Source of the DNA: Lentisphaeria bacterium
GTDB taxonomy: Bacteria; Verrucomicrobiota; Lentisphaeria; Victivallales; Victivallaceae
Direction: 5' to 3'
Assembly: GCA_900768515.1 (NCBI GenBank)
Contig: CAAGDG010000097.1
Location: forward strand, 19,095 to 83,094
DNA length: 64,000 bases
Below, piece by piece: positions 7,311 through 15,517 of this stretch. The first letter of the stretch is position 1. The number at the start of each line of letters is the position of its first letter. The position numbers and the translations under genes were made by a program. A model generated the notes under the pieces. The model was not told where the DNA came from. It did not search any database and saw only the letters and a list, made by a program, of their open reading frames with translations.

Positions 7311-9395
7311 TCAGAGCATCCGGGCCGAGGAGATCACTTCTCCCTTTTCGTCGCGGTGGAACTCCGCTTCGAGCACGCCGCCCGGAACCCGGAGGCGGTA
7401 GAAGCCGCTCCGCAGCGGTCCGGGCCGGGGATCGAACCGGAACTGTTTCCAGCCCGGTTCGGTCGGCTGAAGGCCGAAGAGATGGCGCACGATCAGGTTG
7501 CCGGGAGCGCTTCCCCACGGATGGACGAAACTCATATTGGGCTTGAGTTCGGGATTCCACGCCTCGGTGGTGCAGGTCGCGCCGCGTTCGATCATGCCGA
7601 GCCAGCTGCGGTCGGAGTTCGAAACCATCAGTTCGACCGCCCGCGTTTCCCGGCGCTGTCGGAAGAGCGCCTCCAGATAGAACTGGGCGCCGTAGACGCT
7701 GCACCGCATCCCCGCCCGGTCGAGGAAGTCGGCGGCGCTTTCCGCCTTTTCCGGGTCGGCGAGGCCGAAGGCGACCGCGAACACATTGGCGTGAAACCCG
7801 GCGTGCTTCGACTTCGGGTGATCGATGAAGAGCTGTTGTTCCGGGTCGTAGAGCCGGGTGTTGAAGGCGTGCCGGACCTCCTCCGCCTGCGCCGCCCGTT
7901 CCCGGGCGTCGGCGTCGCGGCCGAGTGCCGCGGCCAGTTCGGCGAGAGAGACCAGGTCGAGGTAGAGGAATGCATTCGGGACCGCGGATTCCGGCCCGAA
8001 TTCGTAGCCGTCCCGGCAGGAGGGGGGCCAGTCGACGATCACCGGCATGGGAAATTCCCGGACCAGGCCGTTCCGGATGGAACGGTGGAAGGAACATTCC
8101 CGGTCCAGCCGGTCGTAGAGTTCTTCGACCAGTTCGAGGTCGCCGGTGTGCATCCAGTACTCCCGGACCAGCGGGATCAGGAACATCCGCCATTCACACG
8201 GCCAGGTGAGATGGTTCATCTGGTAGCGGATGGTCCGGCGGGCCACGGCGGTCCGGGATTCCATTGCAAAGTGGGTCAGCATGTTGATGTAGTCGTCCGC
8301 CTCGTAGGCCATCCGTTCCCGGCTCGGGCAGTCGTAGTAGACGTCGAGCGTGGTCTGCCGGATCGAATTCCGGCAGAGCCGCCAGACCTGTTCCAGGCGG
8401 GGGTCGGAGCAGCGGAATTCCGAGTCGTCCTCCGAGAACGGCGCGTGAAATGCGATCGCCGCGATCTCTTCTCCGGTGAACGCCCCCGGCCAGCCGACCA
8501 GCTCCGCATAGCGGAAGGAGCGCAGCCCGAAGTGGGCGAGGGTCGCCCCCCCTTCCGGGAAACGCCACCCCTCCTGATAGCAGTTGCCGGTCCGCATCTG
8601 GAAGCGGACGCCGCCGGAGGGGAGCAGCTCCTCGCCGAGGCGGAGTTCCACCAGGGCGGCGGCCGGGCAGCGCAGTTCGATCGACCCGATCATGTGCGTT
8701 CCGAAATCGACCCGGACCCGGCCGTCGGCGAGGCGGACCACCTCCTGCGCCGAGGTCCGGAAGAATTCGCCGCCGGGCGCCTCCGGCGGTTCGATCGGAT
8801 AGATGTCGCCGGGCGCCAGCTCCCGCGCCGATTCCCAGCCGGAGTCGTTGAAGCCGGGGACGAGCCAGCCGTGCGGAAACTTCCTCCCGTCGATGTTCTC
8901 CGGATATTCTCCGGGGCCGGACGACCCCTTCGGAAACGAAATTCCCGGTTTCTCCCAACAGACGGGAGAGTAGATGTCGTTTGCCGGCAGCAACTTCCAG
9001 TCATGATCGGAAACCAGTTTTCTCCGGCTGCCGTCGGCGAGACGGAGGTCGAGCACGATCGAGACGCCGTAACGTTCCGCGCGGGAGATTACGCCGAGCA
9101 CATTCGCTCCCAGCCGCAGCAGTGCGCTCACATCGAACACCGATTCGGAGACATTCCCGGAGACCACCGGGCGCATCGGACCCGCGCCGACCGGAGTTTC
9201 GTTGAGAAAGAGCCGGTACTTGAGAAAGCTCCCGGCCAGCAGCCAGTTGTGGACGCAATCCGGCTGCTCCATCCACTGCGGCCAGGCGTAGGAGTGGGGG
9301 TCGGCCGTGATGCGCAGTTCCGCCTTTTCGACCGGCTGTCCGAGCCGGAATTCCCGGCGGAGAAAGGTGTTGCCGGGACCGCCGATATAAGACAT
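7311..9395 (-). CDS. GH78-like alpha-L-rhamnosidase
   Basis: 694-residue enzyme probably removing alpha-L-rhamnose. The N-terminal 320 residues are beta-rich accessory domains; the (alpha/alpha)6 barrel follows. Family markers are the DCPSRERMAYEADD segment at 355-368 (equivalent to the DCP-x-R-E/D-R motif with the catalytic acid) and a GATCTTEAWNP segment plus SFVHPWGSAP late in the barrel, then a C-terminal beta-domain. No signal peptide is visible, so it may be cytoplasmic and act on imported oligosaccharides. The start at 9395 is preferred to an upstream Met because GAGGAG lies about 9 nt before it and the family N-terminus begins there. It shares a divergent promoter region with the META gene at 9592. 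Confidence 0.8.
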   Translation of the reverse strand: MSYIGGPGNTFLRREFRLGQPVEKAELRITADPHSYAWPQWMEQPDCVHNWLLAGSFLKYRLFLNETPVGAGPMRPVVSGNVSESVFDVSALLRLGANVLGVISRAERYGVSIVLDLRLADGSRRKLVSDHDWKLLPANDIYSPVCWEKPGISFPKGSSGPGEYPENIDGRKFPHGWLVPGFNDSGWESARELAPGDIYPIEPPEAPGGEFFRTSAQEVVRLADGRVRVDFGTHMIGSIELRCPAAALVELRLGEELLPSGGVRFQMRTGNCYQEGWRFPEGGATLAHFGLRSFRYAELVGWPGAFTGEEIAAIAFHAPFSEDDSEFRCSDPRLEQVWRLCRNSIRQTTLDVYYDCPSRERMAYEADDYINMLTHFAMESRTAVARRTIRYQMNHLTWPCEWRMFLIPLVREYWMHTGDLELVEELYDRLDRECSFHRSIRNGLVREFPMPVIVDWPPSCRDGYEFGPESAVPNAFLYLDLVSLAELAAALGRDADARERAAQAEEVRHAFNTRLYDPEQQLFIDHPKSKHAGFHANVFAVAFGLADPEKAESAADFLDRAGMRCSVYGAQFYLEALFRQRRETRAVELMVSNSDRSWLGMIERGATCTTEAWNPELKPNMSFVHPWGSAPGNLIVRHLFGLQPTEPGWKQFRFDPRPGPLRSGFYRLRVPGGVLEAEFHRDEKGEVISSARML

Positions 9396-9464
9396 CTTTG
9401 AAGCTCTCCTCTGTAGTTGCAGAAAGGAAACGGGGGGTGCCGCACCGAATCCTGCTCCACTTTC

Positions 9465-9492
9465 AATATACCGTTCCAGGAAGGAAAAGCAA
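9465..9492 (-). promoter_or_regulatory. Promoter of the GH78-like gene
   Basis: Minus strand TTGCTT (9492-9487), 16-nt spacer, TATATT (9470-9465), about 70 nt upstream of the chosen start at 9395. An upstream Met codon at 9599 would lie outside this transcript. Confidence 0.5.
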
Positions 9493-9508
9493 GCGGTCGG
9501 TTTCCGAT

Positions 9509-9537
9509 TTGACTTCCTTTCCGGAGTGTGATATCGT
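9509..9537 (+). promoter_or_regulatory. Promoter of the second META-domain gene
   Basis: TTGACT (9509-9514), 17-nt spacer, TATCGT (9532-9537), 54 nt before the ATG at 9592. Confidence 0.6.
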
Positions 9538-9591
9538 AAAGGGGCGGATCCGATCCGCCCGACGGATTTTGGAAAAAGGGGAATCAAACGG

Positions 9592-10071
9592 ATGAACATT
9601 CAATTTGTACTGTCACTGTTCGTAGGGGCGGCCGCCGCGGTCGCCGTTCCCGCTCTGACCGGGTGCGCGGAACTGCAGGAGGGCGCCGCCGCCGTCAACC
9701 GGACCGCTGCCCGTCTCGCCCTGACCGGTTCGGTCTGGACGCTCGATCTTGCCACGCTCGCCGGAGCGGAATCCGGCTGGGAGAAGCCGGAGCGGGAGAT
9801 CACGCTCAACATCACCGGGCGCCGGGTTTCCGGGGTTTCCGGGGTCAACCGTTATTTCGGCGCGGTTGAATTCGACACCTCCGCCCGGACCATCCGGTTC
9901 GGGGAGCTGGGCGCGACCCGGATGGCCGGACCGGGGCTCTCCTATGAAACCGCCTATCTGAAGATGCTCTCCACCGTGACCGCCTACCGGATCAGCGGAA
10001 ATGTGCTGACGCTGATGGCCGGGGAGAAGCCGGTGGCGGAGTTCTCCTGCGTCAGGCAGCCGGAGAAGTAA
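9592..10071 (+). CDS. META (HslJ-like) domain protein
   Basis: 159-residue exported protein paralogous to the gene at 1418. The signal peptide ends in a lipobox-like L-T-G-C (residue ~25), suggesting a lipoprotein. The domain starts with LTGSVWTL (residue ~44) and contains SGVSGVNRYFG in place of the HslJ GCN motif, and ATRMAGPG, as in the paralogue. It may be an envelope stress protein; no substrate can be assigned. It is monocistronic, with its own promoter; an 8-bp inverted repeat overlaps the stop codon but has no U-tract. Confidence 0.75.
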   Translation: MNIQFVLSLFVGAAAAVAVPALTGCAELQEGAAAVNRTAARLALTGSVWTLDLATLAGAESGWEKPEREITLNITGRRVSGVSGVNRYFGAVEFDTSARTIRFGELGATRMAGPGLSYETAYLKMLSTVTAYRISGNVLTLMAGEKPVAEFSCVRQPEK

Positions 10072-10156
10072 ACGCTTCTCCGACCGTCCGATGACGCTTC
10101 CCGGCCCTGGAGGAAAATGGAGGAGGGGAACTTCCCGGGCGGGGAGGCGCGGGATG

Positions 10157-11203
10157 TCACCGGCAGTACTTGACCAGCTTGCTCTCCTGCAGAACGACTT
10201 TCCCTTCGCGCCCGCCGCAGCAGTAGGCCAGGAGCAGGGCGTCGGGCCGGAAGTACATGGAGGTGTAACAGTAGCCGCGGCCGGGATCGTCTTCGAGGAC
10301 ATCCCGGTGTTCCCAGCTCTGTCCCTGGTCGGCGCTGGAGGCGATCACCAGCGGGGTTCTCCCCCAGGAGCTTTCGAGGTAGTCGCCGCGATGACTGATG
10401 TCGTTCCAGACTGCGTACAGCCTGCCGTTGAAGTCGTTCTTTTTGATGCTGAGCGGAGAGAGTGGAGAGGCGAATTCAGAAACCTCCGGTCGAGACCAGT
10501 GCATTCCGTCGTCAGAACTTCTTGACACCATCTGGTGACCGGCATCGGTTCTCATGAAGCAGAGGAGTTTACCCGGCGCGGCTTCGACCACGGCCGGTTC
10601 CTGCAGTCCGCTGACGCTCTCCTGTTCCGGCAGAATCCAGTTTGCCGCCTCGTAAAAGCTCTCCCCTTCATCGTCGGAACAGTAGATCAGCGTTATGGCG
10701 GCGGAACTGTTGCCGGTGAGATTGAGCGGACGGTGCCAGGCCACCGGTACCAGAATCCGGCCGTTCGCAAGCTGGATCACGCGGTCGTTGTTCAGCACGA
10801 ACCAGCCCGGGAATGGAATTACCGGACGGGCTTCCGACCAGGTGACTCCGTCATCTTCGGAAGTCTTGACCATGGGCATGCAGACCGGGACCCGGTTTCT
10901 ACGCCGGCACTTTCTCAGATAAAAGAGCAGGATTCTCCGAGAGTGGAGCCGCAGAAAGGAGACGCTCATCACATTTTGCGCGTCATTGTGTGCCACGAGC
11001 AGTTGATCTTCCTCGCTCCAGTTTTCGCCGTCGTCGGGGGACTCCCGGGAGACGATGTCGCAGGGATCGTCATCCCGCCAGCCGCCTCCGGAGTAGCGGC
11101 TGTAGGCGTAGATCAGTCGACCGTCATCGAGTTTCAGGAACGCGCCTTCCGATTTTCTGGGGTGCAGCGGGTCCGATTGCAGCAGCAGTAAATTTTTTTT
11201 CAT
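10157..11203 (-). CDS. Sialidase-like BNR/Asp-box protein
   Basis: 348-residue six-bladed propeller of the sialidase superfamily, predicted to release terminal sialic acid (exo-alpha-sialidase) or a related sugar. Five Asp boxes (S-x-D-x-G-x-x-W) are seen: S55-W62, S115-W122, S176-F183, about 230-236, and S290-W297. An Arg-rich entry and E202 in LQEPAVVE fit the catalytic fold but the triad cannot be assigned firmly by eye. There is no signal peptide, so the protein may act in the cytoplasm; other Asp-box enzymes are possible. It lies 11 nt after the symporter gene at the end of the leftward cluster starting near 17580. Confidence 0.75.
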   Translation of the reverse strand: MKKNLLLLQSDPLHPRKSEGAFLKLDDGRLIYAYSRYSGGGWRDDDPCDIVSRESPDDGENWSEEDQLLVAHNDAQNVMSVSFLRLHSRRILLFYLRKCRRRNRVPVCMPMVKTSEDDGVTWSEARPVIPFPGWFVLNNDRVIQLANGRILVPVAWHRPLNLTGNSSAAITLIYCSDDEGESFYEAANWILPEQESVSGLQEPAVVEAAPGKLLCFMRTDAGHQMVSRSSDDGMHWSRPEVSEFASPLSPLSIKKNDFNGRLYAVWNDISHRGDYLESSWGRTPLVIASSADQGQSWEHRDVLEDDPGRGYCYTSMYFRPDALLLAYCCGGREGKVVLQESKLVKYCR

Positions 11204-11214
11204 TGGATGATTCT

Positions 11215-13521
11215 CTATCTTTCGGGATCATTTCCCTGTTTTTCGATCGCGTCGAATTCAGCTTTGTCCGCCAATGAGACGTGTCCTTCGACCATGCCGT
11301 TGTCGAAGATGTTGACCCGGGTCCGTTCCCGCAGGTCGCGGAAAAGGCGGAAGAGATCGAGTGTTCCGCAGATTCCGAACCAGACCGTCGAGATTGCGGC
11401 CACCACCGCCGGAATCAGCAGATTGACCATGAAAAAGTATTCCCCCCACCACTCGACCGGTCGCGGCGAGACGGCGTTCCAGACCAGAACCCCGACAAAC
11501 ACCAGCAGAAACGAATAGATGAAGCTGTAACCGAAAAAGAACCACGCGATCACCCGGTCGCTCCGGGTGTATTCCGGGGTAATGCCGACCAGATGGGAGA
11601 ACAGGTTGCGGAACGACCAGGGCAGACGGATGTCCCTTGTTCCGTCGATCGCATATTTTCCCCGGTGGAGCATCTGGTCCAGATTGAACGGCTTCTTGCA
11701 GGTCATACGGGAGACAAGGCAGTACAGCAGAAAACTTGCCGCCATGGTGATGAAGTAAAATTCATAGGAGTTGATCGGACACTTGACCGCATCCATCTTC
11801 CAGATGATATAGGGGGAGAACGGCGCGGATGCCGCCGCCAGGAAGCCGCTCACCTCCTCCACCAGGTTGTTGTGAACAAGGAACGGGTAGACCGTGTCCG
11901 CCCAGTTGCGTTGCAGAAAGATGCCGGTGACCGAGAACAGCATGCCGACGATCAGGCTGGTGAATGCTCCGGCCGTGGTCCCGAAACGGCTGTAGAGGCC
12001 GAAGATCATCACCGGGCCGCAGCCCCCGAGCCACATCATTGTCATGATCGTTACGAAGAGCGTGATGTAATCAAGCTGGGCCATGAACAGCGATCCGCAG
12101 AAAAAGAAGACTCCGACGCCGATGGAAACCAGCCGGATCGTCCGGATGTGCTGTTCCGGCGTGAAAGGGGTTTTGCGCAGGGGCAGAATGATATCCTGCG
12201 TGATGGTCAGCGCCGCACTGTAGATGCGGGAATCGTCGGTTGAAAGCATCGCCAGCACCATCAGCAGACCGAAGCAGCCGAGCATGATCGGCGGAAAGAG
12301 GTTGCGCATCGATATCGCCGTCATCATCTGGTAATAGAGGGTGCGGAACTCCTGGAACACCGCGTTCCCCTTTTCCCCTTCAAGCAGCGTCCGGTGGATG
12401 GTGTCGAGGTAGGGGGTATCGAGGTTCTCTCGGTCGCTCAGCGGCGCGTCGATGCCGATGGTGTGGATCTGTTCCGGAATTGCGCCGGTTTCCGTGATGA
12501 TTTTTTCACGCATGGCCGGATCCTCGATGATGTCTCCGGCGATGCGGCTGACCAGCTGGATGCGGATCGCCCTGCCGGTCGGAGCGAAGTCCCGATGGTT
12601 CAGCAGGGTGATGATGGCGATTGCGATCAGCAGATAGAAGATTACGCCGAGGGTGTTGCGCCAGGTGCCGAGCAGTCCGGCCATTTTTTGCTCGTGAGGA
12701 GATCTGGCCGCGGAGGTGACTCCCGCCCCAATCCAGCTGGCACGGTGGACAACGATGTTGATGAAGCCGATGATCACCATGACAACATTGAAATCCCGCA
12801 GCTCTTCGACGTCGAACGGATTGAGAAAGCTCTCTCCCGGAACGCGGTCCATCATGACCTGGACGATCTCCCCTTCCCATGAGAATCTGCAGAAAATGAA
12901 GATCGCCAGCACCGCGAGAAGCGGATAGCAGAGCATCCCCTGAATCGCGTCGGTGATGACCAGCGCCAGCGTCCCCCCCATGCAGATCAACGAGATCGCC
13001 ATGACCAGAACCAGTAGAACCAGTGCCATGAAGGTCGGAACTTCCAGTCCGAAACAGGAGAAGGACGAGGGCAGGTCGAAGAAATAAATGAAAAAACGTG
13101 CAGCCACCGCCGGCATGATCATGTTGGCGAGCATCTCCGAAATCGAACGCAGAGAAGCGGCGAAAATGCGGAGCGGACGGTTGTAACGCATCTCCAGAAA
13201 CTGTCCCAGCGACATCGCCTTCGTCTCCCGGAACCGGTAGGTGCAGTAGCCGGTCAGACTGATCAGCAGAGAGAGCGGAAGGATGAACCCGTTCCAGAAA
13301 TTGAGCGCGAATCCCGTCTTGTACTGGCTTTCCACATAGGCAACCAGACCGATGATGGAGAGTGCGGTGGCGACGTCTCCGATGCTGATGACGTAGCGGC
13401 CGCAGAGACGGCCCGCCACCAGGAAGTCGGCGACGCTTCGAATGTATTTCCGTGAAAGAAAACCGGTGTACAAAACCACCGCCACCGGAATGATCACGAT
13501 CAGCCAGTCAATCAGTTTCAT
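11215..13521 (-). CDS. Sodium/solute symporter (SSS family)
   Basis: 768-residue polytopic inner-membrane transporter of the solute:sodium symporter superfamily. At least thirteen hydrophobic segments are visible. Typical features are the N-terminal S-V-A-D-F-L-V-A-G-R segment after the first helix, and the later T-D-D-S-R-I-Y-S-A-A-L-T-I-T-Q-D-I segment. A hydrophilic insertion at about residues 330-400 and a C-terminal extension with further helices make it longer than sialic acid or glucose symporters (~500). SSS members import sugars, sialic acid, amino acids or myo-inositol; the neighbouring sialidase, GH18 and GH42 genes suggest a glycan breakdown product. The substrate is inferred only from context. 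Confidence 0.85.
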   Translation of the reverse strand: MKLIDWLIVIIPVAVVLYTGFLSRKYIRSVADFLVAGRLCGRYVISIGDVATALSIIGLVAYVESQYKTGFALNFWNGFILPLSLLISLTGYCTYRFRETKAMSLGQFLEMRYNRPLRIFAASLRSISEMLANMIMPAVAARFFIYFFDLPSSFSCFGLEVPTFMALVLLVLVMAISLICMGGTLALVITDAIQGMLCYPLLAVLAIFIFCRFSWEGEIVQVMMDRVPGESFLNPFDVEELRDFNVVMVIIGFINIVVHRASWIGAGVTSAARSPHEQKMAGLLGTWRNTLGVIFYLLIAIAIITLLNHRDFAPTGRAIRIQLVSRIAGDIIEDPAMREKIITETGAIPEQIHTIGIDAPLSDRENLDTPYLDTIHRTLLEGEKGNAVFQEFRTLYYQMMTAISMRNLFPPIMLGCFGLLMVLAMLSTDDSRIYSAALTITQDIILPLRKTPFTPEQHIRTIRLVSIGVGVFFFCGSLFMAQLDYITLFVTIMTMMWLGGCGPVMIFGLYSRFGTTAGAFTSLIVGMLFSVTGIFLQRNWADTVYPFLVHNNLVEEVSGFLAAASAPFSPYIIWKMDAVKCPINSYEFYFITMAASFLLYCLVSRMTCKKPFNLDQMLHRGKYAIDGTRDIRLPWSFRNLFSHLVGITPEYTRSDRVIAWFFFGYSFIYSFLLVFVGVLVWNAVSPRPVEWWGEYFFMVNLLIPAVVAAISTVWFGICGTLDLFRLFRDLRERTRVNIFDNGMVEGHVSLADKAEFDAIEKQGNDPER

Positions 13522-13636
13522 TTTTTCGTTCGTTTTTCAGGTACGTCTGGATTGAGGACGGGGGGCACCCGTGTTCCGGACCGGCGTTCTTTTTGTGCCG
13601 TGACGCCGGAGTCCGGAATCGGTCGGAGAGATGTTT

Positions 13637-14770
13637 TCAGCGGTTTTCGCGCATCATGGCGTCGACAGGTTCGGCGAGGAGGTGGCGCCCGTACCGTGCT
13701 CCTTCCGCCGGAGGAAGGTAGTCGTAGTGGAACTCCCACCAGAAGACGCCCCGGTATTTCTTTGCGAGGATGAAATCCACTTTCATGCGCAGACTGCGGA
13801 GGTTGTCGATCGAGACGAAATCCTTTCCGTCGGGACTGAAATAGTAGGGAACGCCGTGGGGGGCGTCCCACTGCTCAGTCCAGCCTTTTTTCAGCAGACC
13901 GTCCAGTTCCGTGTACTGGAAGTAACGGCCGCGGCGGTTCAGCGTTTCAGGATAGACTTTTTCCGGGACCACGTCGGTGTAGTGGAATCCGTAGGAGGCG
14001 AGTCCCACACAGATTTTGGAAGGATCGAAACGGTCCCAGTTCTGGTTCAGCGACAGCTTGATGAAATCCAGCGGGGTGTTGTGTTTCGCCTTGTTGCCCC
14101 AGTTGCCGTGTCCGAGGTCGTAGGTCATGATGTTGATCCAGTCAAGGTTATCGCTCAGCTCCCGGACCTGTTCCGGAGTGAACTTCCAGTGGGTATGCAG
14201 CGCCGTTGTCAGATAGTACTTCTTTCCGGTGTCGAGCCGGTTCAGCGCGCGCCGCAGCTCTTTGATCAGTTCGATGTAGTGGGGGATGACCAGCGTGTTT
14301 TCCCAGTCGATCTCGATGCCGTCAAAGTCATATTTTTTGCAGAATTCCGTCAGAACTGCTGCAAAGATTCTGCGTTTTTCCGGAGTCCCGGCCATATTGG
14401 GAAAATCTCCCCGCGCCAGGACGGAAGGCAGTGAAACCAGCGCTTTCGCTTTCGCCTCATGAATCTTCCGGATCAGTTCCGGCGTCAATCCTTCGCCGCG
14501 GCGGGCGGCGGGATAGGCGTGGTCGGTAACGAACTTCTTCATGGACTGGTCCAGATCTTCGAAGTCATCCGCGCCCCACTTCGGACCGGCGATGATGTAG
14601 TAGAAGTCAAATTTGGTGAAGTCCGCTTGTTCAAGATCCCTTTCCCCCGAGATTTTATCGGCGATGAAGTAGGTTGCGTGGACAAAATCCCGATGGGACT
14701 CCCCCATGGCTTGAAAGATGGCGGAAAACAGGATGAGAACGCAGAACAGAAACCGGTGTCGTTTGAACAT
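13637..14770 (-). CDS. Secreted GH18 chitinase/ENGase-like protein
   Basis: 377-residue exported protein; residues 1-22 form a signal peptide. The GH18 signature is at 150-157, reading D-G-I-E-I-D-W-E: the catalytic acid Glu157 and Asp155 are present, but the middle Asp of DGxDxDxE is Glu153. The conserved MTYDL barrel strand (INIMTYDL) and FWWEFHYD near the C-terminus support the family. GH18 members cleave chitin or the chitobiose core of N-glycans (endo-beta-N-acetylglucosaminidase); with a sialidase and a beta-galactosidase nearby the N-glycan reading is plausible but unproven. It sits 45 nt after the prepilin gene and 115 nt before the symporter gene in the same direction. Confidence 0.85.
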   Translation of the reverse strand: MFKRHRFLFCVLILFSAIFQAMGESHRDFVHATYFIADKISGERDLEQADFTKFDFYYIIAGPKWGADDFEDLDQSMKKFVTDHAYPAARRGEGLTPELIRKIHEAKAKALVSLPSVLARGDFPNMAGTPEKRRIFAAVLTEFCKKYDFDGIEIDWENTLVIPHYIELIKELRRALNRLDTGKKYYLTTALHTHWKFTPEQVRELSDNLDWINIMTYDLGHGNWGNKAKHNTPLDFIKLSLNQNWDRFDPSKICVGLASYGFHYTDVVPEKVYPETLNRRGRYFQYTELDGLLKKGWTEQWDAPHGVPYYFSPDGKDFVSIDNLRSLRMKVDFILAKKYRGVFWWEFHYDYLPPAEGARYGRHLLAEPVDAMMRENR

Positions 14771-14815
14771 TTTTTTGACTCTTTCTGATGATGGGATTGA
14801 CCGCTGCGGAAGAGA

Positions 14816-15517
14816 TTATTCCGTTTCCTTAACCGGCAGTTCGTTGTTTTTCGAGACGTAATAGGCATAGTTCCAATCGTCCAGGCTCTTGACGTCGCGC
14901 ACCGCCGCCACGTGGCCGTCCAGGAACAGCATGTTGGCGGCGCGGGTGTGTCCCAGCCGGACGGCAGCCCAGTTTGTATCCGGACGGATGGTGGAAATCT
15001 GAATCTGTCCCTGATAGTAGATGCTGTCGGTCAGCAGATAGTAGTTGGAGGAGTTTTCCACCCGGCCGATCGGAATGCCGCGCCAGTTCGCGCCGAGGCT
15101 GATTTCTTCGGGACGCTCTTCGAAGAACCCGTAACTCCGGTTCTGGTAATAGGAGCTTCCGTCCGGAACTTTGTCCCAGGGATCGTCTGCGCCGGCGGTT
15201 CCAGGTTCGTAATCGGGGCAGAACGCCAATCGTAGCGCAAGATAGTTGAGGTAGAACAGCCGGGTGCACCACTCTTCTCCGGCGATGAATCCCTTGCGTT
15301 GGATGTAGCCGTTGTAATCATCGGCGTAGAAGACGAACGCGGATCCCACCTGTTTGAGATTGTTGAGGCAGGAGGCCGCCCGCGCCTTCGCCCGTGCCTG
15401 GTTCAGCGCCGGAAGCAGCATCGCTGCCAGAATGGCGATGATCGCGATCACCACCAGAAGTTCGATCAGGGTGAAACTGGTTCGCGGCGCTGACTTCGAT
15501 CTCAATGTCTGTTTCAT
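14816..15517 (-). CDS. Type II/IV prepilin-like protein with H-X9-DG motif
   Basis: 233-residue pseudopilin. After a basic leader the prepilin peptidase site and hydrophobic helix are clear (S-F-T-L-I-E-L-L-V-V-I-A-I-I-A-I-L-A-A-M, residues ~15-34). The C-terminal half carries the processing-associated H-X9-DG motif (LGHTRAANMLFLDGHV). Hundreds of such proteins occur in Lentisphaerota and planctomycete genomes, and their assembly role is unknown. The ATG at 15517 overlaps the TGA of the GH42 gene (ATGA), with AGGAAAGG upstream, so the two are translationally coupled. A longer upstream extension is rejected because it lies inside the GH42 gene. Confidence 0.9.
   Translation of the reverse strand: MKQTLRSKSAPRTSFTLIELLVVIAIIAILAAMLLPALNQARAKARAASCLNNLKQVGSAFVFYADDYNGYIQRKGFIAGEEWCTRLFYLNYLALRLAFCPDYEPGTAGADDPWDKVPDGSSYYQNRSYGFFEERPEEISLGANWRGIPIGRVENSSNYYLLTDSIYYQGQIQISTIRPDTNWAAVRLGHTRAANMLFLDGHVAAVRDVKSLDDWNYAYYVSKNNELPVKETE

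Noticed and set aside
7218..9401. Long plus-strand frame antisense to the GH78-like gene
   Set aside because: Composition-driven shadow; no domain and no start signals.
10061..10082. 8-bp inverted repeat over the stop of the META gene as a terminator
   Set aside because: No U-tract follows and it overlaps coding sequence.
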